IMG/VR virus record: IMGVR_UViG_3300040801_003393
Span: 1-64,000 of that record
DNA length: 64,000 nucleotides
Origin: a virus
Strand: one strand, 5' to 3'
Part shown: positions 18,742-26,574 of the stretch, in pieces
Position numbering within the stretch: the stretch's first letter is position 1
How the letters are laid out: every line of letters starts with the position of its first letter
Position numbers and translations under genes: made by a program
The notes under the pieces: generated by a model
Database searches by the model: none
Told to the model about the DNA's origin: nothing
The model's input: the letters and a program-made list of their open reading frames with translations, nothing else

Positions 18742-19506
18742 TTATAGACTAATATTTATCGATTTTTGAAAATAATACTCTGCAACTCGTTTATGCCAGT
18801 CTGGACCCGGGTGTATTCCATCGCGTGCCTTGTTGTCGATGCCTAGCAAGTTATAATCAAGCATTACATGCTGTCCAGCTGTCTCGACGATGGGGTTGTC
18901 GACATAACAAGTATCTTTCGTGGCAAAATATTCCTGAAGAAATATTGTATTTTTGTTCAAAAGATAAAATAAGTAATCTTCATCTATAAAGTGTTTTGGA
19001 AAATTATCATCGCCCATAAACGACTGTGTGATTTTTCCGGATTTATCAAGTATAGGTAATTCCAAACGAGTCATTGCTGGCCAATATATAAAAACAAAAT
19101 CTGGGTTGAGCAATGCATGCAGTTTCCATATACTTCGTGCAACATAATCTGGGCTGGCGCCGGCTGTTGCGATATTCCACGCTGTTACTGTCTTTCCGGT
19201 ATGTTCTATTATTTTTTGCTTTAATTGATTGGTCCAGTTTTCGTGCTGATCTACCCCAACACCGACCGTCATTGAACATCCGCAGGTTAGGATGTTTATT
19301 TCTGATCTATCATCAAAACTATCAGATCGAAATCCGTACTCGTTAAACGAATACAAAATGTTCTTTTCATATTGCGCATTTTCTGGAATATCAGTATCGA
19401 CCCATTCTACTGTTAGATTGGGAGGATATACTTCTGAGTAATAAAATTCACGATCCCAGGCTGTTCTTGCACTAGTGGAATAAAGTTTTTGTTTTTGTTT
19501 CCACAT
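18742..19506 (-). CDS. SGNH/GDSL-family hydrolase
   Basis: 254 aa. The family blocks are visible. Block I is GCSMTVGVG with the nucleophile S78. Block II is NIATAGAS with G116. Block V is DGIHPG with D229 and H232. A clear block III Asn is not obvious; WPAMTR near 142-147 sits in that place. These enzymes hydrolyse ester bonds, often acetyl groups on polysaccharides or lipids. Next to fibre genes, it may remove O-acetyl groups from the host surface or modify virion or host glycans. No signal peptide is seen, so it acts in the cytoplasm or on the particle. It starts within TAATG, overlapping the stop of the 69-aa gene. Confidence 0.8.
   Translation of the reverse strand: MWKQKQKLYSTSARTAWDREFYYSEVYPPNLTVEWVDTDIPENAQYEKNILYSFNEYGFRSDSFDDRSEINILTCGCSMTVGVGVDQHENWTNQLKQKIIEHTGKTVTAWNIATAGASPDYVARSIWKLHALLNPDFVFIYWPAMTRLELPILDKSGKITQSFMGDDNFPKHFIDEDYLFYLLNKNTIFLQEYFATKDTCYVDNPIVETAGQHVMLDYNLLGIDNKARDGIHPGPDWHKRVAEYYFQKSINISL
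18753..18759 (-). promoter_or_regulatory. T4-late-type promoter box
   Basis: Minus strand GATAAATATTAG inside the end of the SGNH gene, about 85 bases before the 134-aa start. It would give that gene late expression independent of the hydrolase. Confidence 0.45.
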
Positions 19507-19715
19507 TATAATGTCATCGTTTTATTATAAAAATTCATTCTAAATCGCCTATTGTATTCTGCAACCCAGGATAGCATATACTCGCACTGTTCTTTGGTTG
19601 CTGTGCTGTTCCATCTTGTTAAACAGAAATCCATATATGCATTGGGCATTGAACCGTATTTAAGTATTAGAAATGCCTCTAACTTAGAATCGAATGTATA
19701 TTTTACCTCGGTCAC
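19506..19715 (-). CDS. Small protein, 69 aa, unknown
   Basis: The frame uses a GTG start (TEVKYTFDSKLEAFLILKYGSMPNAYMDFCL). It ends in TAA that shares its last base with the SGNH start (TAATG), which suggests translational coupling. It has one Cys, several aromatic residues and no known motif. A sigma-70-like promoter lies 42 bases upstream. The ribosome site is weak. It is likely real because of the coupling and promoter, but the function is unknown. Confidence 0.55.
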   Translation of the reverse strand: MTEVKYTFDSKLEAFLILKYGSMPNAYMDFCLTRWNSTATKEQCEYMLSWVAEYNRRFRMNFYNKTMTL

Positions 19716-19756
19716 GATTTGTCTGCTTTATTTGCCTTAGTGCGATAGCAAAGCTG

Positions 19757-19785
19757 AGCTTAGCATAAATTTATCAGTTTGTCAA
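19757..19785 (-). promoter_or_regulatory. Sigma-70-like promoter
   Basis: TTGACA (19780-19785), a 17-bp spacer and TAAGCT (19757-19762) on the minus strand. The -35 box is perfect and the -10 weak (3 of 6). It would drive the 69-aa and SGNH genes. Confidence 0.45.
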
Positions 19786-19800
19786 CCGACCAGGCTAGCA

Positions 19801-19807
19801 ATAAATA
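19801..19807 (+). promoter_or_regulatory. T4-late-type box directly before ATG
   Basis: Plus strand GCAATAAATAAAACATG. The box ends only 4 bases before the start at 19812. If it is used, the mRNA would have no leader. Confidence 0.4.
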
Positions 19808-19811
19808 AAAC

Positions 19812-20360
19812 ATGCGATTACACGAATTTCAATTACCAAAAAAGCATAGTTGGGAAGTGATAACCGCCAACAACACCAAGTCCGATGCTGGACCAAACTT
19901 GATCGACTTAGTTCAAACTGCTTACCAAAACACACCAGACGGAAGTTTCGTAAACAGCATTCGTGACGTTATACCAAGTGACTGGGAAGTAATCGACTGG
20001 GATGATCACCCGGACCTAGACTCTTGCGTCTTTTTCCGTCGTAATCGTAGCGACGAATCGTGGGTTGGCACAAAAATACAGGGCATTGGGCATGATGGCC
20101 AACGCACTAGTAAAGACTATGCAGTTAAAAAGGTAATTGAGTTGCTACACAAAAACGGGACCTGGATTGAAAGTTCTGATGCGATGCGGGCGGTGATTAA
20201 GAAGCACGGTCTTAAAGGTATCTCGAACGTTCAATTTCTTCGTAAGTTATTCCGCGATCCTAATCTAACAATGGTAGATAACGATACATATCAGCGAAAA
20301 TTACATAGCGGTAAAGTTATTACCGAATCGGTCTTCGGTAAACCAATTCTAAAATCATAA
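19812..20360 (+). CDS. Unknown phage protein, 182 aa
   Basis: Starts MRLHEFQLPKKHSWEVITANN. It contains VIDWDDHPDLDSCVFFRRN, followed by SKDYAVKKVIELLHKNGTWIESSDAMRAVIKKHG, which looks helical, and a basic C-terminal part. There are no Cys clusters, signal peptide or membrane segment. I do not recognise the family. It is a lone plus-strand gene between minus-strand blocks and converges on the 82-aa gene with 4 bases between them. There is no clear ribosome site, only the late-type box. It is a solid coding frame by length and composition. Confidence 0.6.
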   Translation: MRLHEFQLPKKHSWEVITANNTKSDAGPNLIDLVQTAYQNTPDGSFVNSIRDVIPSDWEVIDWDDHPDLDSCVFFRRNRSDESWVGTKIQGIGHDGQRTSKDYAVKKVIELLHKNGTWIESSDAMRAVIKKHGLKGISNVQFLRKLFRDPNLTMVDNDTYQRKLHSGKVITESVFGKPILKS

Positions 20361-20364
20361 ACTA

Positions 20365-20613
20365 TTAACTTCGATGGATAAGTCCGCAGTGGCCGCCTGG
20401 GAAGAATTTGGTCATTATTAAGCGACCATCTTTTGTTTCTTCATGCCTATCTCGCCATCCGTCAGCGTGGTGTGCTTCTACCTCATCAAGAGGGACGGCT
20501 TTTTCTTCCATGACGCTAGTAAGAACAAAACCCATGCAGCATGGGCCTGCGCATTGTCTGGTAACATCAACGCAGCATTTCATTTTGCGTTCTTCACCTA
20601 ATTTGACTTTCAT
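20365..20613 (-). CDS. Small cysteine-rich protein, 82 aa
   Basis: It carries MKCCVDVTRQCAGPCCMGF near the N-terminus (five Cys in about 14 residues) and one more Cys plus two His near the end (GGHCGLIH). The Cys/His set could bind a metal or form a small redox site; that is inference. Two starts are possible: the first ATG at 20613, and an internal ATG ten codons later preceded by AGGTGA. The function is unknown. It diverges from the 57-aa gene with only 13 bases between starts. Confidence 0.5.
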   Translation of the reverse strand: MKVKLGEERKMKCCVDVTRQCAGPCCMGFVLTSVMEEKAVPLDEVEAHHADGWRDRHEETKDGRLIMTKFFPGGHCGLIHRS

Positions 20614-20626
20614 AATAAGTATTTAC

Positions 20627-20800
20627 ATGAATGATCCAGAATTAGAGTCGCTTGAAATTAATAAAGCAATGCAAAAAAGAATCAAGGGCGAGTGGTGCCG
20701 CTATTTGAGCGGGCTCGACTTAGATCATTTGGCCGAAAAGCATCCTGCCATTAAAGAAAAATTAGAAGAATTAAAATTTTTAATTAGTTTACATCAATAA
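20627..20800 (+). CDS. Small helical protein, 57 aa, unknown
   Basis: MNDPELESLEINKAMQKRIKG, then HLAEKHPAIKEKLEELKFLI. It is mostly charged and probably helical. The frame is open much further upstream, but that part is the reverse of the Cys-rich gene, so ATG 20627 is the natural start. A strong terminator follows at once. It has no recognised family. Confidence 0.5.
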   Translation: MNDPELESLEINKAMQKRIKGEWCRYLSGLDLDHLAEKHPAIKEKLEELKFLISLHQ

Positions 20801-20824
20801 AAAAGCCCCGAAAGGGGCTTTTTT
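20801..20824. terminator. Bidirectional rho-independent terminator
   Basis: AAAAGCCCC, a GAAA loop and GGGGCTTTTTT. The A and T tracts on both sides let it serve the 57-aa gene (plus) and the 138-aa gene (minus). The sequence is close to the terminator after gp23 at 22591. Confidence 0.9.
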
Positions 20825-20872
20825 ATTGTAGGTTCTAAATTCTCTATTAGGAGAATGTTAGGTTCAATACGC

Positions 20873-21289
20873 TTAATTAAAATTATATTCGTTGCCTGGT
20901 GTGCCTGGCATATAAGCACCATATTTTTTGATCATGCATTGCTCGATTTGATTTAAATCAGCTAAGGTATGAGTGCTAAGACTCGGCTGATGTGCATATT
21001 GGCATTTGTTCACCATCCAACTTCCAAATTCTTGTCTTGCTCCACGCATCTTCAACAGGCGTACATAGGCTTCACCCACTAGATACCGGCGTTTGTTTGC
21101 CTCTTTGACCTCAGGTGACTCATTTAATGCCTTTATCCACTGTCGAGTCTTATAGGCAGCTTCTGCATAGTCTGGGTCTTCCAGCTTGATCATCTCAATT
21201 TGATGTTCGAGCTCATCTACCTTAGACCATGCGTCCACATTTGGCGCAACTAAAAGGCTTGATGTTAGTACAAAAATAGATGCTTTCAT
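20873..21289 (-). CDS. Secreted or periplasmic protein with signal peptide, unknown
   Basis: 138 aa from ATG 21289. MKASIFVLTSSLLVAPNVDA is a typical cleavable signal peptide with a likely cut after VDA. The mature part is mostly helical and charged (VDELEHQIEMIKLEDPDY), with two Cys that could pair (NKCQYAHQ and EQCMIKKYG). A longer frame from a TTG at 21346 is rejected because that TTG is the -35 box of the gene's own sigma-70 promoter. Expression early in infection and export fit a host-envelope function such as superinfection exclusion or lysis control. No family was recognised. Confidence 0.65.
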   Translation of the reverse strand: MKASIFVLTSSLLVAPNVDAWSKVDELEHQIEMIKLEDPDYAEAAYKTRQWIKALNESPEVKEANKRRYLVGEAYVRLLKMRGARQEFGSWMVNKCQYAHQPSLSTHTLADLNQIEQCMIKKYGAYMPGTPGNEYNFN

Positions 21290-21317
21290 GCCGGGCCTAT
21301 TGCTTAATTGTATCACT

Positions 21318-21346
21318 ATTATATGGGTTTTGGGAGCGGGGGTCAA
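21318..21346 (-). promoter_or_regulatory. Strong sigma-70-like promoter
   Basis: TTGACC (21341-21346), a 17-bp spacer and a perfect TATAAT (21318-21323) on the minus strand. Transcription should start near 21311, about 20 bases before the signal-peptide gene. Confidence 0.8.
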
Positions 21347-21386
21347 CCAAAATTAGTATTTTAAAGCACAGATTTTAGTAACTAAT

Positions 21387-21548
21387 CTACTGACGTGACT
21401 GATATTCTGTTTGCAGCATGTAGATGTACTGTGCAATTTGCTTGCGCAGGTGTGGCGGGGCCATCATTGTTTTTTGATTGAGTTCCATCATCTTAGCATA
21501 GATGTCTTCTGTAGACATCTCGCGGATGTTACTTTGAGTGAAAAGCAT
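21387..21548 (-). CDS. Small conserved-looking protein, 53 aa
   Basis: MLFTQSNIREMSTEDIYAKM, then MMAPPHLRKQIAQYIYMLQTEY. The ATG at 21548 shares a base with the TAA stop of the HNH gene (TAATG). It is mostly helical, with no known motif. The frame has normal composition and a tight junction, so it is probably a real gene. It may be the original neighbour of gp23, with the homing endonuclease gene inserted between them. Confidence 0.6.
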   Translation of the reverse strand: MLFTQSNIREMSTEDIYAKMMELNQKTMMAPPHLRKQIAQYIYMLQTEYQSRQ

Positions 21549-22531
21549 TATTGCTTTAGCCGTTGTATCAAAAAATAATCATCATAGGCTTTTTGCAGCT
21601 CAGGCCTTAGATTTCTTTTAGCAATTTGAGCTTCTTGTTCTGCAATTGTATATAATTTAGCAAATAACACTTTGGTTTTAGATTCTGTCGGATCTACGTC
21701 CATATCTTCTAATTCTCGTCGACGTTCATTGCTAATTGGATAAACTTGTTCGGTTTCGCTATTTCGTAAACCAACTTCTGCTACCGTAAAAAATTTACAA
21801 TTATCTCCGTGCCAGCGGGCATATCCATTTACTGCGACGTCTTTGCCGCAATGAATACAATGCTTCTTTTCTCGTTTTAGGCCTCGGATTGCATCCGCCT
21901 TCTTCTGAATAGTTTCTGCTGATTGTTTACGACCCAATGCTTTCTCTCGCATTTTTTGTTTTGATTCATCCGTATGCTGTTTACCATACATGCTATTATT
22001 TTCGCCAGACCCTGCCTTAGATAAATTCTCTCGCCATTCTTTTGAGAACGGCTTTCTCTTCTTTCCGGTTTGCGCAACGATTTGTTTTTCTTTTTCGTAT
22101 TGTGGTTGCACTCGGCCACTGTTTGCTTTGCTTATTTTTTGCCTCGCTTGTTCCGAATGCGACCTACCAAACATCGGATTTCCTTTTCCTGACACCCTCT
22201 TGCTTTGCAAAACCGCATATTCTTCTTTAAGATTTGCATACACTCGAGCAGTGATTTTAGTTTGGTATCGTGTCTGTTTTGGGTTTTCGGCACGCATCAT
22301 TCTAAATGCATTTAATGCTTTCCAATGCTCTTCACCATCTGGGTAAATCTTTGTGAGTAGCCAATGACAAATAAAATGTTCGCGGGCGGTCAGATACACT
22401 AAATTATCTGGATCATCGTCGCCACCAAGAGACTTTGGTAAGATGTGGTGGCGCTCATAATACCCTGTTTTATAGCGGCATTGACGTTCTGCTTCCGCAA
22501 TTATTCGATCATAGACTTTTTTATAGTTCAT
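21548..22531 (-). CDS. HNH homing endonuclease with NUMOD3 repeats
   Basis: 327 aa from ATG 22531. The HNH site is near the N-terminus: H28-H29 in ERHHILPKSLGG, N43 in DNLVYL, and H52 in REHF. Two NUMOD3-type DNA-binding repeats follow (NPMFGRSHSEQARQKIS and NSMYGKQHTDESKQKM). A zinc-finger-like C-x2-C ... H-x3-C sits near 220-245 (CIHCGKD, WHGDNC). Such free-standing enzymes spread by cutting alleles that lack them. A longer start at 22570 is rejected because that ATG lies in the downstream edge of a sigma-70 promoter. It lies directly after gp23 and its terminator, a typical homing location beside a conserved gene. Confidence 0.88.
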   Translation of the reverse strand: MNYKKVYDRIIAEAERQCRYKTGYYERHHILPKSLGGDDDPDNLVYLTAREHFICHWLLTKIYPDGEEHWKALNAFRMMRAENPKQTRYQTKITARVYANLKEEYAVLQSKRVSGKGNPMFGRSHSEQARQKISKANSGRVQPQYEKEKQIVAQTGKKRKPFSKEWRENLSKAGSGENNSMYGKQHTDESKQKMREKALGRKQSAETIQKKADAIRGLKREKKHCIHCGKDVAVNGYARWHGDNCKFFTVAEVGLRNSETEQVYPISNERRRELEDMDVDPTESKTKVLFAKLYTIAEQEAQIAKRNLRPELQKAYDDYFLIQRLKQ

Positions 22532-22560
22532 GCTATTATTTATGTTTGTTAGGTCGATAT

Positions 22561-22589
22561 ACAATAGCACAAATAGAAATCATTGTCAA
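22561..22589 (-). promoter_or_regulatory. Sigma-70-like promoter of the homing endonuclease
   Basis: TTGACA (22584-22589), a 17-bp spacer and TATTGT (22561-22566). It lies right after the gp23 terminator. A late-type ATAAATA (22537-22543) is also present a few bases before the ATG. Confidence 0.65.
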
Positions 22590-22590
22590 G

Positions 22591-22614
22591 AAAAAGCCCC
22601 TTGCGGGGCTTTTT
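22591..22614. terminator. Rho-independent terminator after gp23
   Basis: AAAAAGCCCC, TTGC and GGGGCTTTTT. It works in both directions and closes the capsid transcript 28 bases after the gp23 stop. Confidence 0.92.
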
Positions 22615-22642
22615 CGGTTTGGTTGATCCAAACAGTCAGTTA

Positions 22643-23833
22643 TTAGCTGAATGTTAGGTTTGCTACTGCGATCTCACCAACATAGTCGCCTGCGTTACCA
22701 AAGGACGATGCAGTATTCGTGAGCTCTACGTATCCGTACCTCGTCATGAAGCTGACTACTGGCTCGAATGTGGTTGGATCTAGAACAACGCCGCTGCTCA
22801 TTAATGGAATATATGGGCAGTAGAACGCTGGAGCGTCTGCTTCGGACGAACCCTTGTAGCCAACTAGGACTGGGGTTGTATCGTTTGCATACGAGTCAAC
22901 GTAAACTTTCATTGCGCTGTTTAGTGTACCAACAAACTTGGTGTTTGTTGGAGCTTCAAATGTACCTTCTGTTGAACGTGCGAATGCAGAGGTTGTAGCA
23001 GATTGTAGTACAGTTAGAGCAGCTGGGGAAACAACAGCCCAGTTACCAGCACCACGACGTGTACGCTGAGCGATTAGGTTAGCTGTACGGTTGATTAGAA
23101 CAGCTAGTGCAGCGTGCTCGTCACCAACGAATGTAGCAGTACCCGATACAGCAGCCTGGTCATATGTGAACTCAGTGCTTGCTAGCGAACGTAGGGAAAG
23201 TAGAATTTCCTGGTCGATTTCAGCGGTAATTTCTTGTGCTAGAGCAGCCATAATTTCTGCTTCAACATCAATACCGTGCATTGCCTGTGCATCTTGTGCA
23301 GATTCGAAGGTCCAACGAGCTTGTAACTTACGTGTACGAGCTTCTACGACCTGCTTGAGGATCTGTACAGAAATGTTACGACCACCTTCGCCTTCCATAA
23401 ATGCTGTAGCAGCACCTTTGTAGTCAGCTTGGTTAGCGCCAACGCCTGCGGAGTATGCTGTAGCAATTTTGAATGGGCTTAGTGCCTCTTCGCCAGCAGT
23501 TGTGCTGGTTGCAGCAGCAGAAGCGTCTGTCATTGTTGTGCCATAACGTACACGTAGGGTGTGGATCTGGCTAACAGGACCGCTCATTGGCTGTACACCA
23601 ACTAGTTCATTAGCAATGATAGTTGGCATTACACGTCGAATTACTGGAAGAATTACGCGGTTTAGTGTAGCAATGTTACCTGCCTGTGTTGCACCACCGG
23701 TTGCAGATTCTTTTAAGTATTTGCGTGTGTTTTCTAAGATAACGCCCATCGAAGAGCGCTTATTGCCGTTCAAGCCTTCTAGGAGGGCTTCTTTGGTATC
23801 GTTCCAACGGCTTTCAAGTAGTTGTTGTGACAT
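22643..23833 (-). CDS. 23: Major capsid protein gp23
   Basis: 396 aa. The N-terminal helix (LLESRWNDTKEALLEGLNG), LNRVILPVIRRVMPTIIANELVGVQPM and the Gly/Ala-rich core are characteristic of T4-like gp23 (HK97 fold). It is shorter than T4 gp23 (521 aa) and close to the short forms known from aquatic T4-like phages. The N-terminal peptide is probably removed by gp21. A candidate cut is KYLKE/SATGG after E42, matching the rule of cleavage after Glu. The ribosome site is TAGGAGA, with a late-type box CTAAATA upstream. It is the last gene of the capsid operon, closed by a terminator. Confidence 0.96.
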   Translation of the reverse strand: MSQQLLESRWNDTKEALLEGLNGNKRSSMGVILENTRKYLKESATGGATQAGNIATLNRVILPVIRRVMPTIIANELVGVQPMSGPVSQIHTLRVRYGTTMTDASAAATSTTAGEEALSPFKIATAYSAGVGANQADYKGAATAFMEGEGGRNISVQILKQVVEARTRKLQARWTFESAQDAQAMHGIDVEAEIMAALAQEITAEIDQEILLSLRSLASTEFTYDQAAVSGTATFVGDEHAALAVLINRTANLIAQRTRRGAGNWAVVSPAALTVLQSATTSAFARSTEGTFEAPTNTKFVGTLNSAMKVYVDSYANDTTPVLVGYKGSSEADAPAFYCPYIPLMSSGVVLDPTTFEPVVSFMTRYGYVELTNTASSFGNAGDYVGEIAVANLTFS

Positions 23834-23853
23834 TCTAAATATCTCCTAATTTT

Positions 23854-23860
23854 TATTTAG
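23854..23860 (-). promoter_or_regulatory. Late-type promoter box for gp23
   Basis: Minus strand TCTAAATAAAAATTAGGAG, 21 bases before the gp23 start. CTAAATA is close to the late motif of aquatic T4-like phages. It would boost capsid expression above the rest of the operon. Confidence 0.5.
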
Positions 23861-23864
23861 ATTT

Positions 23865-24968
23865 TTAAAGCCCTGCCAATTTCTTGAGGTCAATAATGTT
23901 ATCTTTTTCACTATCGACGTCAACTGTCGGCTTGGCAGTCTTGTTACCAGTTACTTCTTTGCGGCCTTCTGTTAGAGCGGCTTTTTCACGCTTTACTTCA
24001 GGCTTTTTATTTGCAAGAACTGCTGGCAAATACTTTTCGAATGCATTTTGTAGACGCGAAGTCTGAACGCTTTCTAATAAGTTCCTCATAATACCCGCTT
24101 TTTCTTCATTAAGGGTTGACAATAGATCGCTCATTAGTTCTGTGCGGGTATTGTTTTCCTTAATAACACGGATTTCACGATCCTTGTTCTCAGCTAGAAC
24201 TTTTAACTTCTTAGCTGCTTCCTTTGATTCTTTGAGCTCTTTTTCTTTGTTAGCAATAGCTGAACGCAATTTACGAATTTCTGCATTTTCATTTAATAGT
24301 GTTGCAGAGAATTCTGAAGCAAATGCTTCATAAATGCGACGACCAAAATTGTTCTCGCGAGCAATCTTAATGTCTTCATTTAATGCAGTTAGTTCAGCCT
24401 TCAGCTTCGAGTTTACATGCTCTTGAACTTTCTTTTTGCTTGATGCAACAAAACGCTTTTTAAGCGAATCTAGTTGCTGAGCTGCCTCTGCAACTAAACG
24501 AACTTTGGTCTCAACAACATCGCGCTTATCTTGTGCGAATTCGTTGATCTCTTTAGCTAGTCGTTTAGCAACAAAAGATTCAAGTTTTAACATATTTTCT
24601 TGCTGACTTTGACGATCTTTACGCAGTTCCTTAATTTCTTCTGCTAACTTAGCAGTAAGGAAATTGTTAAATTTGCTAGCATTTTCGTGCATTTTCTTTT
24701 GGAATTTAACACGATCTTCTGCCATAGCTTTTTTCTCTTCAACAAATTCTTCAATTTCTGCTTTAATACCGTCAGTTACCATCTTGTCAAGAGCTTCAAC
24801 CATAACTTTCTTGTCATGTTCGTAACGTTGCGCAAATTCCTCGCGGAGTTCTGCACGAAGTTCCTCGCGAGCTTCAGTTAACTTAGTTTCCCATGCTTCC
24901 TGAATAGCCTGATGAGTATCTTCGTTGATCACGTTACTATCTAACAATGTTTTGATTGCTTCTAGCAT
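23865..24968 (-). CDS. 22: Prohead core scaffold protein gp22
   Basis: 367 aa, nearly all charged helix and coiled coil (Glu, Lys, Ala and Leu rich), starting MLEAIKTLLDSNVINEDTHQAI. It forms the inner scaffold on which gp23 assembles and is later degraded by gp21. Several Glu-containing sites fit gp21 cleavage. Position between gp21 and gp23 is exactly as in T4. The ribosome site is TGGAGACC. T4 gp22 is 269 aa, so this version is about 100 residues longer. Confidence 0.92.
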   Translation of the reverse strand: MLEAIKTLLDSNVINEDTHQAIQEAWETKLTEAREELRAELREEFAQRYEHDKKVMVEALDKMVTDGIKAEIEEFVEEKKAMAEDRVKFQKKMHENASKFNNFLTAKLAEEIKELRKDRQSQQENMLKLESFVAKRLAKEINEFAQDKRDVVETKVRLVAEAAQQLDSLKKRFVASSKKKVQEHVNSKLKAELTALNEDIKIARENNFGRRIYEAFASEFSATLLNENAEIRKLRSAIANKEKELKESKEAAKKLKVLAENKDREIRVIKENNTRTELMSDLLSTLNEEKAGIMRNLLESVQTSRLQNAFEKYLPAVLANKKPEVKREKAALTEGRKEVTGNKTAKPTVDVDSEKDNIIDLKKLAGL

Positions 24969-24980
24969 ATGTGGTCTCCA

Positions 24981-25604
24981 TTAAAGTTTGAGATCCTTGA
25001 TAAGTCGAATTACTTCTTCTTTCAAGTATTTTTGTACACGATTGTCCTTGCTAGCATCTTCTGCAATACCTAACGCACGGAGTCCGCCGCGCATATTCAT
25101 GAGTCCTTCATATATTGCTGTTGGGTATGCATTTGGAGCACTAGGTTGGGCAACAACATCGACCGTGATAATTTCAAAGTCACTTACGTGTCCGTTTGCT
25201 TCATTAACATTACCACTACCGCGACTTGATACACCAAGTTTTACACCAGATTCGAGCATAGTTTTGATCAAAGTACCCATTGGGGTTGGTAGCAACTTTA
25301 GCTTTCCAAACCCATTAGCACCTTCGGTCCACATACTCTCTATCATGTGGCTAACGCGATCGAGGTTAATTTTTAAATCAGCAGGGTGGTCTACTTCGCC
25401 TAAAACGGAGTAGCCACCTTTAATTTGTTCATTTATGCTGTTAACAGCGCGATGAATTTCACGGCTTGGATAGATACGCTGGTTTGCATTGCGAACGTCC
25501 CCTTCGATGAAGAGTCCTTTCATATACAATTCTTTACCTTCACCTATACTTTCTACTATAATGTTAGCAGCGTCAAATGTTAGGTTTTCTTGTAAGAGCA
25601 TCAT
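24981..25604 (-). CDS. 21: Prohead core protease gp21
   Basis: 207 aa serine protease of the herpesvirus-assemblin-like fold. The catalytic His is in GEVDHP (H73). The Ser is in LGVSSRGSG (S126 or S127). EIITVDVVAQPSAP follows, as in T4-like proteases. It cleaves the scaffold and the gp23 N-terminus after Glu during head maturation. There are two ATG codons in tandem at the start, with AGGATG upstream. It sits 12 bases before gp22. Confidence 0.94.
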   Translation of the reverse strand: MMLLQENLTFDAANIIVESIGEGKELYMKGLFIEGDVRNANQRIYPSREIHRAVNSINEQIKGGYSVLGEVDHPADLKINLDRVSHMIESMWTEGANGFGKLKLLPTPMGTLIKTMLESGVKLGVSSRGSGNVNEANGHVSDFEIITVDVVAQPSAPNAYPTAIYEGLMNMRGGLRALGIAEDASKDNRVQKYLKEEVIRLIKDLKL

Positions 25605-25636
25605 AGCGTTTATATCATCCTATATAATAAAAAGTA

Positions 25637-26437
25637 TTAGTTAATACTCTTCTTGTTTACGCTGCCTTCTTCGCCAGAGGTCTTAGCTTTTGGAGCTTGA
25701 GACTTGAACGCTTTTTTGCCTGCTTCTTGAGTTGGGGTGTAGCCCATATCTTTTGCAGTTTCTGCGGTGCGACCGGTTTCTTCGCTTGTGTCAGTGTTAA
25801 CTGGCTTTGCAACAGCACCTTTCTTACCAGAGTTATCAGCATTTACTGATTTCTTGTTAACTGATCCTTCTTCTGTAGAATTTGATAGACCTTTTGTAAC
25901 TTTGGTTAAAGTTACGTTTTCGTCAATATCTTTGTATCGGCTTTCGCGTGGCATATCATCATCATCCATATCCATGCCCATATCGTCTGCTGGCATCTCG
26001 TCGTCCATGCCAACTTCCATATCGCCATCAACATCTACATCCATTTCTTCTTCGCCGCCGCCCATAATTGAATCGAACTCAGCCATCAATGCATCAAGTT
26101 CGGTTTCTAGGTCAGCAACACGATCTTCTAGATCGTCTGTTTCTTCTTCGGTTTCTTCGTGCTCTTCTTCATGCGGGTCGAGCTCGCCAGATGCATCAAA
26201 GTCCATTTCGCCTTCGTCATCTGCATACTCATCGTCTTCAGCTTCGCCAAGACCTTCTTCTTCAGCTTCAATGTCATTGACTAAATCGTCAGCGGCATCA
26301 CCACCGAATTCGTCATCGTCCATTAAACTCTCGTAAATGCTACGAGACTTTTCAACAACGATTTCATGGAATAAATCGTTGGCTTTTTGTTCTTCATCAT
26401 TGATAATGTATTCAATGAGTTTTTCAAATTTGTTCAT
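25637..26437 (-). CDS. Acidic prohead core protein, gp67/gp68-like
   Basis: 266 aa. The N-terminus (MNKFEKLIEYIINDEEQKANDLFHEIV) has the short helical start of T4-like gp67/gp68 core proteins. Residues about 40-170 are extremely acidic (runs of D and E, with Met), including a DDLEDRVADLETELDALMAEF coiled coil. The C-terminal third is basic, with the phrase EEGSVNKKS twice (near 190 and at the end). It probably packs with gp22 inside the prohead. The position between portal and gp21 matches T4. The assignment to 67 versus 68 is open. Confidence 0.82.
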   Translation of the reverse strand: MNKFEKLIEYIINDEEQKANDLFHEIVVEKSRSIYESLMDDDEFGGDAADDLVNDIEAEEEGLGEAEDDEYADDEGEMDFDASGELDPHEEEHEETEEETDDLEDRVADLETELDALMAEFDSIMGGGEEEMDVDVDGDMEVGMDDEMPADDMGMDMDDDDMPRESRYKDIDENVTLTKVTKGLSNSTEEGSVNKKSVNADNSGKKGAVAKPVNTDTSEETGRTAETAKDMGYTPTQEAGKKAFKSQAPKAKTSGEEGSVNKKSIN

Positions 26438-26508
26438 TATGAGAATCTCCTAAAAGTTATAACTCGTATGCTCTTATTTAAGACAGAATGAAAAAATAGT
26501 AGTGTTTA

Positions 26509-26546
26509 ATAAGAAAAAAGGCAGAAAAAAGAACTTTTTCTGCCTT
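26509..26546 (-). terminator. Rho-independent terminator before the prohead core genes
   Basis: AAGGCAGAAAAA and TTTTTCTGCCTT form a 12-bp stem with a 5-base loop. On the minus strand it is followed by TTTTTTCTT. It separates the portal/75-aa transcript from the gp67-like to gp23 transcript. Confidence 0.85.
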
Positions 26547-26574
26547 AATTCATTTTTACGAGTTAACTTTTTAG

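Noticed and set aside
20408-20626. Upstream extension of the 57-aa gene to 130 codons
   Set aside because: The extra part is the antisense of the Cys-rich gene and has no start signals. ATG 20627 is the simpler start.
21290-21346. N-terminal extension of the signal-peptide gene from a TTG
   Set aside because: The TTG is the first part of the -35 box of the gene's own promoter, so it is not transcribed. The signal peptide begins at the later ATG.
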